From an uncultured Gammaproteobacteria bacterium (GTDB taxonomy: Bacteria > Pseudomonadota > Gammaproteobacteria > Magnimaribacterales > TMED112): 43,562 nucleotides of DNA. Under the pieces are notes generated by a model, which saw only the letters and a list, made by a program, of their open reading frames with translations, was not told where the DNA came from and did not search any database. The stretch lies in the NCBI GenBank assembly GCA_913020145.1, contig CAJWAI010000006.1, positions 1 through 43,562 on the forward strand, read 5' to 3'. The position numbers and the translations under genes are program-made. Of this stretch, positions 29,387-37,882 are shown piece by piece (the first letter of the stretch is position 1; the number at the start of each line of letters is the position of its first letter).

Positions 29387-30630
29387 TATATGCTTGTTAT
29401 ATTAGCTATTATTTCTGTTCTTTCTTTAACTAACATATCAAATAATTTTCTATTGTATGCATTTATTGATTGTGCATTTGGCGGCTCAACTTTTACTGGA
29501 TCTGTATGCTTGCCATTAATATGAAACTCATAATGCAAATGAGGGCCAGTTGCTAATCCAGTAGATCCGACATAACCAATAGTTTGTCCTTGAATTACTC
29601 GCGAGCCTTTTTTAATTCCTTTAGCAAAATCCTTTAAATGTGCGTATCTGGTTAAATACTTGTTGTAATGCACTATGTCTATGTAATTTCCATATGAACG
29701 AGAAAATTTTGCTTCTTTAACTATTCCGTCTCCAGTGGCAACTACTTCAGTGCCTGATTTTGCAGCATAATCAGTACCTTTATGAGCTCTAATAGTATTT
29801 AGGACGGGGTGTTTCCGGTTCGGGTTATAATGCGAGCTAATTCTAGCGAATTCAATTGGTGTTCTTAAGAAAGCTTTTCTAACATTAGTGCTGTCTGTCG
29901 TATAGTAATCTTTTCTTCCTCTTTGACTAAATCGAATGACAGCTATCTTCTCTCCTCTATTTACAAATTCTGCAGCTAATATGTCACCAGTGGCTATTAA
30001 TTTTCCATTAGAATCAGAATAGATATCTTCATAGAGTATTCTAACCACATCTCCATTTCTTATGTCATAAGCGTAATCAATATCCCAGCCAAAGATATAA
30101 ATTAAATCACCGAGAATAGAATCAGGAACGCCAGATTTTTTTCCTGAAGCATATAAAGAGTCTGTTATAACAAATTCCCTATACTGTACTAGTTTTTCTA
30201 AGCTATCTCTTTTTCTAGAGAATTTATAATCACCATCTTTTATTGTTAAAACATCAATAAAGTAGTCATCATCACTAAAACGTTTCATTTCAACTTTTCT
30301 ACCATCTACTCTGATGTATATTCGATCGTTAACTCTGAAACGTATAAATTCTCTAAGATCCTTGTCCAAAGCCATTTTATTTATCAATACAGAACTAACC
30401 CCATAACTTATTAATGTTGAATAGAAGGTATCGCCAGATTTCACTACCATTTTAGTTTCTTCCGGTATGGAGAACTCATAATCTACTGATTCTAAGGAAA
30501 TCTCTTCGATTGTAAGTTCTAATTCATTTTCAAAGTCTCTAGTCTCTGCATCCGTGGCAATAAGAAGAATAAAAATAGTAGGAACTATTAAGATAGTGAG
30601 AATTAATTTTAAATGCGAGCCTGTGTACAT
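29386..30630 (-). CDS. M23 family murein endopeptidase (MepM-like)
   Basis: HKGTDYAAKSGTEVVATGDGIV, GNYIDIVHYNKYLTRYAHL, GLATGPHLHYEFHINGKHTDP; N-terminal TM. Confidence 0.94.
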   Translation of the reverse strand: MYTGSHLKLILTILIVPTIFILLIATDAETRDFENELELTIEEISLESVDYEFSIPEETKMVVKSGDTFYSTLISYGVSSVLINKMALDKDLREFIRFRVNDRIYIRVDGRKVEMKRFSDDDYFIDVLTIKDGDYKFSRKRDSLEKLVQYREFVITDSLYASGKKSGVPDSILGDLIYIFGWDIDYAYDIRNGDVVRILYEDIYSDSNGKLIATGDILAAEFVNRGEKIAVIRFSQRGRKDYYTTDSTNVRKAFLRTPIEFARISSHYNPNRKHPVLNTIRAHKGTDYAAKSGTEVVATGDGIVKEAKFSRSYGNYIDIVHYNKYLTRYAHLKDFAKGIKKGSRVIQGQTIGYVGSTGLATGPHLHYEFHINGKHTDPVKVEPPNAQSINAYNRKLFDMLVKERTEIIANITSI

Positions 30631-30655
30631 GTTCTGATATTATATTAAAAAGCTT

Positions 30656-31852
30656 ATGAATGACTTTAAAAAACAATTAGAAATTATAAAACAAGGCATT
30701 GATGAAATCATAGGTGAAGATGATTTAATTGAAAAACTTAAATCTGGTAAAAAATTAACGATTAAAGTTGGTTTTGATCCAACAGCACCTGATTTACATG
30801 TTGGCCATACTGTAATTTTAAGAAAAATGAGACAGTTTCAAGATCTTGGTCATAAGGTAATTTTCTTAATAGGTGATTTCACTGGCAAAATTGGAGACCC
30901 AAGTGGCAAAAACAAAACAAGACCACCTCTAACTAATGATGAAATCAAAGCTAATGCTAAAACTTATGAAGACCAGGTTCTGAAAGTTCTTGATTCAGAT
31001 AAGACTACGATTGATTTTAATTCTCGTTGGGGGGATAAGATGTCTGCTGCCGATATGATTAAGCTTGCCGCTCAATCAACAGTTGCACGCATGATTGAAA
31101 GAGATGATTTCTCAAAAAGATATAAAAATAACCAACCAATATCCATTCATGAATTTCTTTACCCCTTAATGCAAGGTTATGACTCAGTTGAATTGGAAGT
31201 TGATGTTGAACTTGGCGGTACAGATCAAAAATTTAATCTTCTAGTAGGTAGAGATTTACAAAAGAATGTAGGCCAATCACCGCAGACAATAATTACGCTA
31301 CCTCTATTAGAGGGTTTAGATGGAGTAAAGAAAATGTCTAAGACAGAAGAAAATTATATAGGCATAACCGAAAAGGCTGATGATATTTTTGGCAAAACAA
31401 TGTCCATTCCAGATGAAATAATGATGAAATGGTTTGATCTCTTAAGTTTAAGACCTTTAGAGGAAATAAAAAAAGTTGATGAGGATATAAAAGGAGGGGC
31501 CAACCCTCGTGATGCAAAGATTGATTTAGCTATGGAGCTAACAACTAGATTTACTTCTGAAAAAGAAGCAGAGAAAGCAAAAGATAATTTCTTTAAAAAA
31601 TTCTCAAGCAATGAACTGCCTAGTGACATTGAAGAAAAAGAAATTAGCTATACTGATATGCCTGCATTACCAAATTTATTAAAAGATTTAGGTATGGTTG
31701 GTAGTACTTCTGAAGCAATAAGACTAATAGAACAGGGCGCAGTAAAAATAGATCAAGAAAAGGTGACTTCAAAGGATCAAGAAGTCAGCTTTGAAACAAA
31801 AAAATTAATACAGATAGGAAAGAAAAAGTTTCTTTACGTATCTTCAAAATAA
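30656..31852 (+). CDS. tyrS: tyrosyl-tRNA synthetase
   Basis: [36 protein letters not shown]-terminal S4 domain. Confidence 0.97.
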   Translation: MNDFKKQLEIIKQGIDEIIGEDDLIEKLKSGKKLTIKVGFDPTAPDLHVGHTVILRKMRQFQDLGHKVIFLIGDFTGKIGDPSGKNKTRPPLTNDEIKANAKTYEDQVLKVLDSDKTTIDFNSRWGDKMSAADMIKLAAQSTVARMIERDDFSKRYKNNQPISIHEFLYPLMQGYDSVELEVDVELGGTDQKFNLLVGRDLQKNVGQSPQTIITLPLLEGLDGVKKMSKTEENYIGITEKADDIFGKTMSIPDEIMMKWFDLLSLRPLEEIKKVDEDIKGGANPRDAKIDLAMELTTRFTSEKEAEKAKDNFFKKFSSNELPSDIEEKEISYTDMPALPNLLKDLGMVGSTSEAIRLIEQGAVKIDQEKVTSKDQEVSFETKKLIQIGKKKFLYVSSK

Positions 31853-31867
31853 AAAAGGAGTTTTGAT

Positions 31868-33028
31868 ATGACTGACGATAAAAAATTTGACCTTATTCTT
31901 TTTGGTGCTTCGGGTTTCACAGGAAAACTCGTAGCAGAATATTTAGTTGGTTCTTACAGTGACCTTAATTGGGCTATGGCAGGCAGAAATAAAGATAAAT
32001 TAATGTCTATTAATGATGATTTAGGTGCTGATATTCCAATTGTCGTGCTTGATTCAAGTAAACCGGATGATATTGATAACGCTTTAAGTCAAACCAGATT
32101 GGTTTTAACTACAGTTGGTCCATATCAGCTCTATGGCAATGAAATTTTAGGAAAATGTGCACAAATGGGAGTTCATTATGTAGATCTTTCTGGAGAGCCT
32201 GGCTGGATGCATGCAATGCAAAAACATCTAGACGAAGCAAAGCAAAGTGGAGCAAGAATTGTGCATAGTTGTGGTTTTGATTCTGTGCCTTCAGACATGG
32301 GTGTTTACTATTTACAGAATTTAGCCAAAGAAAAATTTGGCAAACCTATTCAGCAAGTAAAATGTCGTGTTCGATCTATGAAAGGTGAGTTTTCTGGAGG
32401 TACTGCAGCTTCTTTTCGAGCTACCATGGGAGCATTAAGTGAGAATCCAGACTTATTTAATGTTTTAATCAATCCATTTGCACTATGCGAAGGTTTTAAT
32501 GGACCGGAACAGCCAGTTGATAACAAAGTTTATTACGATGAAGTGCTAGAAGAGTGGGTAGCACCTTTTGTTATGGCAGCAATTAATACTAAGAATGTTC
32601 ACCGATCAAATATGATGCTAGACCATCCTTATGGCGAAGATTTTATTTATGATGAAATGATGGTAGGTGGTTTTGGTGATGAAGGTAAAGCCATCGCTGA
32701 AGCTATTGCTTCTCATAATCCAATGGCAGGAGATAATGTGCCAAAACCAGGTGAAGGCCCATCAAAAGAAGTTAGAGATTCTGGTAGTTATGACATGCTA
32801 TTTGCTGGTGTGGAAGATGGCTCAGTAAAAATAAAAGTATCAGTCAAAGGTGAGGGAGACCCTGGGTATGCCTCAACATCAAAAATGATAGCTGAAAGCG
32901 CTCTTTGTTTGCTATTTGATTGTCCTGATCTGCCTGGTGGCATATATACAACAGCACCAGCAATGGGAGATAAGTTAATAGAACGTCTAGAGAAAAATAG
33001 TGTGATGTTCTTTAAAGAAGAATCTTAG
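31868..33028 (+). CDS. saccharopine dehydrogenase NADP-binding-domain protein (trans-acting enoyl reductase-like)
   Basis: FDLILFGASGFTGKLVAEYL, RLVLTTVGPYQLYGNEILGKCAQMGVHYVDLSGE, SCGFDSVPSDMG. Confidence 0.9.
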   Translation: MTDDKKFDLILFGASGFTGKLVAEYLVGSYSDLNWAMAGRNKDKLMSINDDLGADIPIVVLDSSKPDDIDNALSQTRLVLTTVGPYQLYGNEILGKCAQMGVHYVDLSGEPGWMHAMQKHLDEAKQSGARIVHSCGFDSVPSDMGVYYLQNLAKEKFGKPIQQVKCRVRSMKGEFSGGTAASFRATMGALSENPDLFNVLINPFALCEGFNGPEQPVDNKVYYDEVLEEWVAPFVMAAINTKNVHRSNMMLDHPYGEDFIYDEMMVGGFGDEGKAIAEAIASHNPMAGDNVPKPGEGPSKEVRDSGSYDMLFAGVEDGSVKIKVSVKGEGDPGYASTSKMIAESALCLLFDCPDLPGGIYTTAPAMGDKLIERLEKNSVMFFKEES

Positions 33029-33059
33029 TAAGTAGTATTAATTTTTATTATTTACACTA

Positions 33060-33065
33060 TATAAT
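33060..33065 (+). promoter_or_regulatory. candidate -10 box of the tRNA-Ile promoter (TATAAT)
   Basis: Exact TATAAT 12 nt upstream of the tRNA 5' end; the -35 is weak. Confidence 0.5.
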
Positions 33066-33077
33066 AGTCGGTTCTTT

Positions 33078-33154
<77 letters not shown>

Positions 33155-33160
33155 TTTAGG

Positions 33161-34726
33161 ATGGATATGAGAAGTTTTAGTTTAATTTTTTTTAGTCTAC
33201 TAAGTCTTTTAGTCTTCTCACATGATAATTGGAAAGCCACAAAGTTATCCGAAGAAATTGCTCATGCTCCCTCGGTTTTGCCAGACAGAGTTGTACTTAC
33301 ATGGAACGATAATCCTGCTATAACTCAGTCAGTTACTTGGAGAACTAATACATCTGTAATTAATGGTTTTGCTCAATTTGCAGTTGCAAATGCAAATGGT
33401 AGGACGTTAAAACCAACGGAATTGAAAGCAATAACATCTCATTTCAAAAGTGATATCAATGAAGCACATTACCATAATGTTACTTTTACCAATCTTGAAC
33501 CTAATACTTTATATGCATATCGAGTAGGCGATGGAGAAAACTGGACCGAATATTATCATTTTAAAACCGCAAGTCTAGAACCTGAACCATTTAGTTTTAT
33601 TTACTTCGGTGATGCGCAAAATGAGGTAAAAACTCATTGGTCAAGGGTATTCAGGGAAGCATTTCGAGATGCTCCAAGGGCAGCATTTACTCTTCATGCT
33701 GGAGATCTTGTTGATGAACGTTATATGGATGCTGAATGGGGAGAATGGCATCAAGGCCCTGACTGGGTTAATGGCACAATACCTGTAATAGCTACTCCAG
33801 GAAATCATGAATACTTAAATGTTTCTGAGTACAAAAGAATATGGAAAAATAAGAGCGGGAAAGATATAAATATTGATGTTGAATCATATACACCAGATAC
33901 ATCAGGCTTGTTGAAGTTAGTTATTAAGGACTCTAATGATCAAAACGGTTCTTTATTAGTGCAACCAGACGGCAAAATTCACTCAATTGATTCAGGCATT
34001 GAACTAATAACTGGTTTTTCAGAAGAAGAATTAAAAGACAAGATGATTTTAGGTGGAAAGGCTCCATTATATGATCGTCTCCAAAACCCTAATGGAGGAC
34101 CAACTTTAACCGCTCATTGGCGCACTCAATTTTCTTTTCCAGTTCAAGATGTGCCAAATGATAGCTTAAATGAGACTGTTTATTATATTGATTATCAAGG
34201 TGTAAGATTTATCTCATTAGATTCCAATATTAGTCAAGAAGAGCAAGTTCCATGGCTTGAAAAGGTATTGGAACAAAATCCTCATGATTGGACAGTTATA
34301 ACTTTCCATCATCCTTTGTATTCACCAGCATCAAGTCGAGACAATCTAGAATTAAGACAAGTTTGGAAACCTCTTTTTGATAAATACAGAGTAGATTTAA
34401 TTCTAAGTGGACATGATCACGCTTATTCAAGAACAGGTCTTGTTGATACAAATAGTCTCAAAAATATACCTACAGGTTATGAGCAGGCTTATGAACCTGA
34501 AATTGGCACTGTAAACGTTGTATCAGTTAGCGGTCCAAAACTATATGAAATAACAAAAGATAAATACGCCAAAACCTTTATTGAGAATAAGCAGCTGTAC
34601 CAAATAATTGATATTGAAGGTAACGAACTTAGGTTTAGATCTTTCGATGCAACGGGTGAACTGCACGATGAATTTATACTTAAGAAAAACGCAGGAAAAC
34701 CTAATCTTCTTATTGAAAATAATTAA
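33161..34726 (+). CDS. secreted purple-acid-phosphatase-like metallophosphoesterase with PAS-like insertion
   Basis: Signal peptide; N-terminal Fn3-like domain (SVTWRT, NVTFTNLEPNTLYAYRVG); YFGDAQ, HAGDLVDER, GNHEY, FHHPLY, GHDHAY. The ORF-track start inside the tRNA is spurious. Confidence 0.9.
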   Translation: MDMRSFSLIFFSLLSLLVFSHDNWKATKLSEEIAHAPSVLPDRVVLTWNDNPAITQSVTWRTNTSVINGFAQFAVANANGRTLKPTELKAITSHFKSDINEAHYHNVTFTNLEPNTLYAYRVGDGENWTEYYHFKTASLEPEPFSFIYFGDAQNEVKTHWSRVFREAFRDAPRAAFTLHAGDLVDERYMDAEWGEWHQGPDWVNGTIPVIATPGNHEYLNVSEYKRIWKNKSGKDINIDVESYTPDTSGLLKLVIKDSNDQNGSLLVQPDGKIHSIDSGIELITGFSEEELKDKMILGGKAPLYDRLQNPNGGPTLTAHWRTQFSFPVQDVPNDSLNETVYYIDYQGVRFISLDSNISQEEQVPWLEKVLEQNPHDWTVITFHHPLYSPASSRDNLELRQVWKPLFDKYRVDLILSGHDHAYSRTGLVDTNSLKNIPTGYEQAYEPEIGTVNVVSVSGPKLYEITKDKYAKTFIENKQLYQIIDIEGNELRFRSFDATGELHDEFILKKNAGKPNLLIENN

Positions 34727-34760
34727 GAATCCTTGAAAATACTTGTTTTAACTACATAAT

Positions 34761-35267
34761 ATGCAGATGAGATTTATATATTTATTAATACTTATTTCTA
34801 TGAGTGCTTTTTCACAAATGTCAGATGATCCAAGGAGTTGGACCGTAGTCACAGACCAAGTTATGGGCGGAAAATCTGAGCTTGAAGCTAATTATGATGA
34901 AGGCACTTTCCAACTTAAAGGTTATGTCACCACTGAAAATAATGGTGGTTTCGTAAGACTAGCGCATAGACCTGATTCTATAGATAAGAATACTAAAGGC
35001 ATAAAATTTATGGCTAAAGGTAATGATGAAACCTATGAGATACATGTAACTATGAAAGGCATTAAATTGCCACCATGGGCTTACCACAGTCAATCTTTTG
35101 ATGTTGGTAGTGAATGGAAGGAGTACTACATTGAATTCAAAGATTTCAAGAAAAATGCATTTATGTCACCTTCTTTAAAACCAAAAAACATTAGAGATAT
35201 TAGTATCGCTGGTTATGGTAGAGACTTTAATGTAGATTTGGCTATAAAGGATATAGCTTTATTCTAA
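34761..35267 (+). CDS. secreted CIA30 (complex I intermediate-associated protein 30)-like protein
   Basis: WTVVTDQVMGGKSE, GGFVRLAHRP, IRDISIAGYGRDFNVDLAIKDIAL; signal peptide. Confidence 0.85.
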   Translation: MQMRFIYLLILISMSAFSQMSDDPRSWTVVTDQVMGGKSELEANYDEGTFQLKGYVTTENNGGFVRLAHRPDSIDKNTKGIKFMAKGNDETYEIHVTMKGIKLPPWAYHSQSFDVGSEWKEYYIEFKDFKKNAFMSPSLKPKNIRDISIAGYGRDFNVDLAIKDIALF

Positions 35268-35280
35268 AGGCTGTTATTAT

Positions 35281-35559
35281 ATGAGAACTGTGAAAGGTAA
35301 AAATTTATATCTAGCTTTATTAAGCTTATTTTTTATAAGTGTAATATCTTTAGATCCATTAAGTCATAAAGAAGACTTTCATGATGTTGAATTAGATTTC
35401 GAATGCACCTTTTGTTTAAATGAGACTGAAGCTACTGATCAATTACAGACAAATTACTCCTTAATTACTTTTACCTTTCAAGAAAGAACCCTTAAAGAAT
35501 ATATTCATATAAGAGAAGCTTTTTCTAGCTTTTCTGCAAGGGACCCACCTAAATCCTAA
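35281..35559 (+). CDS. small secreted/membrane-anchored protein preceding a metal-type TonB receptor
   Basis: N-terminal hydrophobic segment, FECTFC motif and C-terminal SARDPPKS; directly upstream of the receptor. Confidence 0.55.
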   Translation: MRTVKGKNLYLALLSLFFISVISLDPLSHKEDFHDVELDFECTFCLNETEATDQLQTNYSLITFTFQERTLKEYIHIREAFSSFSARDPPKS

Positions 35560-35600
35560 AGACGTCTATTTAAGTTAAGTTTTTTTTAAAGGAGGTATAA

Positions 35601-37823
35601 ATGAAAAAACAATTATTAATTTTATTCTTATTCTTGGGCTTTATTAATGCTCAAGACGTAGAAGAGGTTGTAGTAACATCCTCTCTTACAGATCAAACCC
35701 AAATTGATAATCCAGTGCATGTTGTTAGTAAAGAAGATCTAGCAAATGATGCTTCAGTTAGTCTTGGAGAAGCATTGGATAATCTTTTAGGTGTTTCAAA
35801 CGCTGATTTTGGATCTGCAATTGGGCAGCCAATTATCAGAGGTATGTCTGGATCAAGAGTTAAGGTATTGAGTAATGGCATGGTAGTTAGAGATGTTTCT
35901 ACCTTAGGGCCTGATCATCCTAATAATATTGATCTAAGTAATGCTGAGCAAGTTGAGGTTGTTAGAGGACCTTCATCACTGCTTTACTCGAATGGTACTA
36001 TCGGTGGAATAATTAATGTAGTTGACAATACAATTGCAAAAACTGATTTCACTGGAACATCAGGTAACTTTAGTCATGAGTTGCAAGAAGCAAATGACGG
36101 CGAAGTAACTACTTTCAATATGCAGACAAATCAATCTGGCCTAAATATTAGTTTTGGTTTATCAGAAGCAGTTTTCGACAGTTATGAAATTCCTGGTGGT
36201 TCTATTGTTCATGATGATGAACATGAAGAAGAAGGACATGAAGAAGGTGATATGACTGTTCTAGCAAATTCAGACTATGAAACTAATAATGCCAGATTTG
36301 GTGTTTCGACAACTGGGGATTGGGGCCATGTAGGTTTCTCTTTAGTTAGTAGAGAAGGTACAAATGGTATTCCTTATCATGGAGAAGGTCATGGTGGACA
36401 TGATGAACACGGTGATGAAGATGGCGATGAAGATCATGATGAAGATCATGAAGATGAAGGACATGATGAGCATGAAGGCGAAAGAATTTTTGCTGACAAT
36501 ACATCTGATGTTTTCACTCTCGAAGGCTCATATAACCTTAATGGTGAGCTTGTGAAAGGCATCGATTTCTTTATGAGATCCTCTGATTACTCATTAACTG
36601 AGCAGCATGCTGAAGAAGAGCATCATGATGACGAACATCATGATGATGAGGAGCATGATGAAGATGAGCATGATGAAGAAGGTCATGAAGAAGGCCCAAC
36701 TACTTTTGAAAATGAGGCAACAGAATTCGGAGTGGTTTTAGACATTTCTAATGATAATTTAAATCAGAAAGTTGCTTTTAATTTTGCTGAAGAAGATATG
36801 TCTATTATTGGTGAAGAAGCTTTTATGAATCCAGTAAACAGCGAAGAGTTCACAGTAGGGTATTACCTAAATACAAAACTCGGTGAATTTGACGTAGATT
36901 TTGGAGTTCGTTTAGACGACATTACTAGAAATGGTTCAGTTGCTGAAGAGCATCATGATGAAGATGAGGGAGAAGAACATGAAGAAGAAGTTGAATCTTA
37001 TGACTTGAATTTCTCAACTCAAAGTTATGCAGTGCAGTTCTCACAAGATTGGACAGACAACCTTGCTGTAAGTGTTGCTCTGTCAAATGTTGAAAGAGCA
37101 CCTGGAGCACAAGAACTATTTATGAATGGACCACATTTGGTTACTAATAGATTTGAAGTAGGAGATGTAAATCTAGGCACTGAAGTCTCAAATAATGTTG
37201 ATTTTACAATGAATTATGAGAATGATGGTGCTTTTGCAAGTGCTAGTTTCTATGCAAATGCTGTCGATAATTACATTTATCTTATGGATGAATCAGAAGC
37301 AGATCATGAAGATCATGAAGATGAAGATCATGAAGAGCATCATGGAGATATGATAAGAGCTAATTATCTTCAGCAAGATGCAGAATTTAATGGTTATGAA
37401 CTTCTTGTTGGTAGAACTATTGCACTTCCTAATGGAAGTCTAACAGTTTCTCTAGGACAAGATTCTGTAATTGGTAAATTCAATGCTGATAGTGCTGATG
37501 AGTCTTATGTTCCAAGACTCACACCAAAAAGAACGTTTATAGATGTTGACTATAGTTCTGCAGATTATTCCGCAGGCATCTCATTTAAAGACGTTAAACC
37601 GCAATATAAAACAGCTATGGAAGAATCTTCAACAGAAGGTTTTATGTTAGTTGATATGAAAGTTGCTAAGGAATTTGCGCTGTCACCAGACGTAGGAATG
37701 ACAGTTTCATTTTTTGCTAAGAATCTTATGGATGAAAGAGCAAGAAATCACACTTCCTTCGTGAAGAATCAAGTTCCGCTTGCTGGTAGAAATATTGGCT
37801 TCAAATTTAATATAACTTTTTAA
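35601..37823 (+). CDS. TonB-dependent receptor with His/Asp/Glu-rich segments (ZnuD-like)
   Basis: Plug domain (EEVVVTSSLTDQTQIDNPVHVVSKEDLA, QPIIRGMSGSRVKVL, EVVRGPSSLLYSNGTIGGIINVVDN), acidic/His-rich loops, C-terminal aromatic residue (FKFNITF). Confidence 0.93.
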   Translation: MKKQLLILFLFLGFINAQDVEEVVVTSSLTDQTQIDNPVHVVSKEDLANDASVSLGEALDNLLGVSNADFGSAIGQPIIRGMSGSRVKVLSNGMVVRDVSTLGPDHPNNIDLSNAEQVEVVRGPSSLLYSNGTIGGIINVVDNTIAKTDFTGTSGNFSHELQEANDGEVTTFNMQTNQSGLNISFGLSEAVFDSYEIPGGSIVHDDEHEEEGHEEGDMTVLANSDYETNNARFGVSTTGDWGHVGFSLVSREGTNGIPYHGEGHGGHDEHGDEDGDEDHDEDHEDEGHDEHEGERIFADNTSDVFTLEGSYNLNGELVKGIDFFMRSSDYSLTEQHAEEEHHDDEHHDDEEHDEDEHDEEGHEEGPTTFENEATEFGVVLDISNDNLNQKVAFNFAEEDMSIIGEEAFMNPVNSEEFTVGYYLNTKLGEFDVDFGVRLDDITRNGSVAEEHHDEDEGEEHEEEVESYDLNFSTQSYAVQFSQDWTDNLAVSVALSNVERAPGAQELFMNGPHLVTNRFEVGDVNLGTEVSNNVDFTMNYENDGAFASASFYANAVDNYIYLMDESEADHEDHEDEDHEEHHGDMIRANYLQQDAEFNGYELLVGRTIALPNGSLTVSLGQDSVIGKFNADSADESYVPRLTPKRTFIDVDYSSADYSAGISFKDVKPQYKTAMEESSTEGFMLVDMKVAKEFALSPDVGMTVSFFAKNLMDERARNHTSFVKNQVPLAGRNIGFKFNITF
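36208..36252 (+). repeat. low-complexity His/Asp/Glu-coding tract 1
   Basis: GATGATGAACATGAAGAAGAAGGACATGAAGAAGG. Confidence 0.7.
36376..36483 (+). repeat. low-complexity His/Asp/Glu-coding tract 2
   Basis: Iterated GATGAAGATCATGA units encoding HGEGHGGHDEHGDEDGDEDHDEDHEDEGHDEHEGE. Confidence 0.8.
36604..36693 (+). repeat. low-complexity His/Asp/Glu-coding tract 3
   Basis: CATCATGATGACGAACATCATGATGATGAGGAGCATGATGAAGATGAGCATGATGAAG. Confidence 0.8.
36945..36995 (+). repeat. low-complexity His/Asp/Glu-coding tract 4
   Basis: GAAGAGCATCATGATGAAGATGAGGGAGAAGAACATGAAGAAGAAG. Confidence 0.65.
37302..37348 (+). repeat. low-complexity His/Asp/Glu-coding tract 5
   Basis: GATCATGAAGATCATGAAGATGAAGATCATGAAGAGCATCATGG. 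Confidence 0.7.
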
Positions 37824-37838
37824 TATTATTTCCTGATT

Positions 37839-37862
37839 TAACTAGGGCTTCGGCCCTAGTTA
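37839..37862 (+). terminator. intrinsic-terminator-like hairpin (10-bp perfect stem, TTCG loop)
   Basis: TAACTAGGGC-TTCG-GCCCTAGTTA, 15 nt after the receptor stop; U-tract weak (TTAGGTT). Confidence 0.75.
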
Positions 37863-37882
37863 TTAGGTTATAATTAACCCAA

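Noticed and set aside
35268-35300. Possible Zur-like half-site (CTGTTATTATATGAG) before the small protein/receptor pair
   Set aside because: Too short and imperfect to call an operator by eye; needs a motif scan
36364-36555. 63-aa ORF MVFLIMEKVMVDMMNTVMKMAMKIMMKIMKMKDMM...
   Set aside because: Out-of-frame shadow of the GAT/GAA/CAT-rich receptor tract; Met/Lys-rich composition is a by-product of the repeat
36925-37110. His/Leu-rich 61-aa minus ORF (LQVLFQHLTEQHLQQG...)
   Set aside because: Reverse-strand reading of the Asp/Glu/His tract; composition artefact
36208-37348. CRISPR-like or tandem-repeat array
   Set aside because: Repeats are in-frame low-complexity coding sequence without unique spacers of constant length
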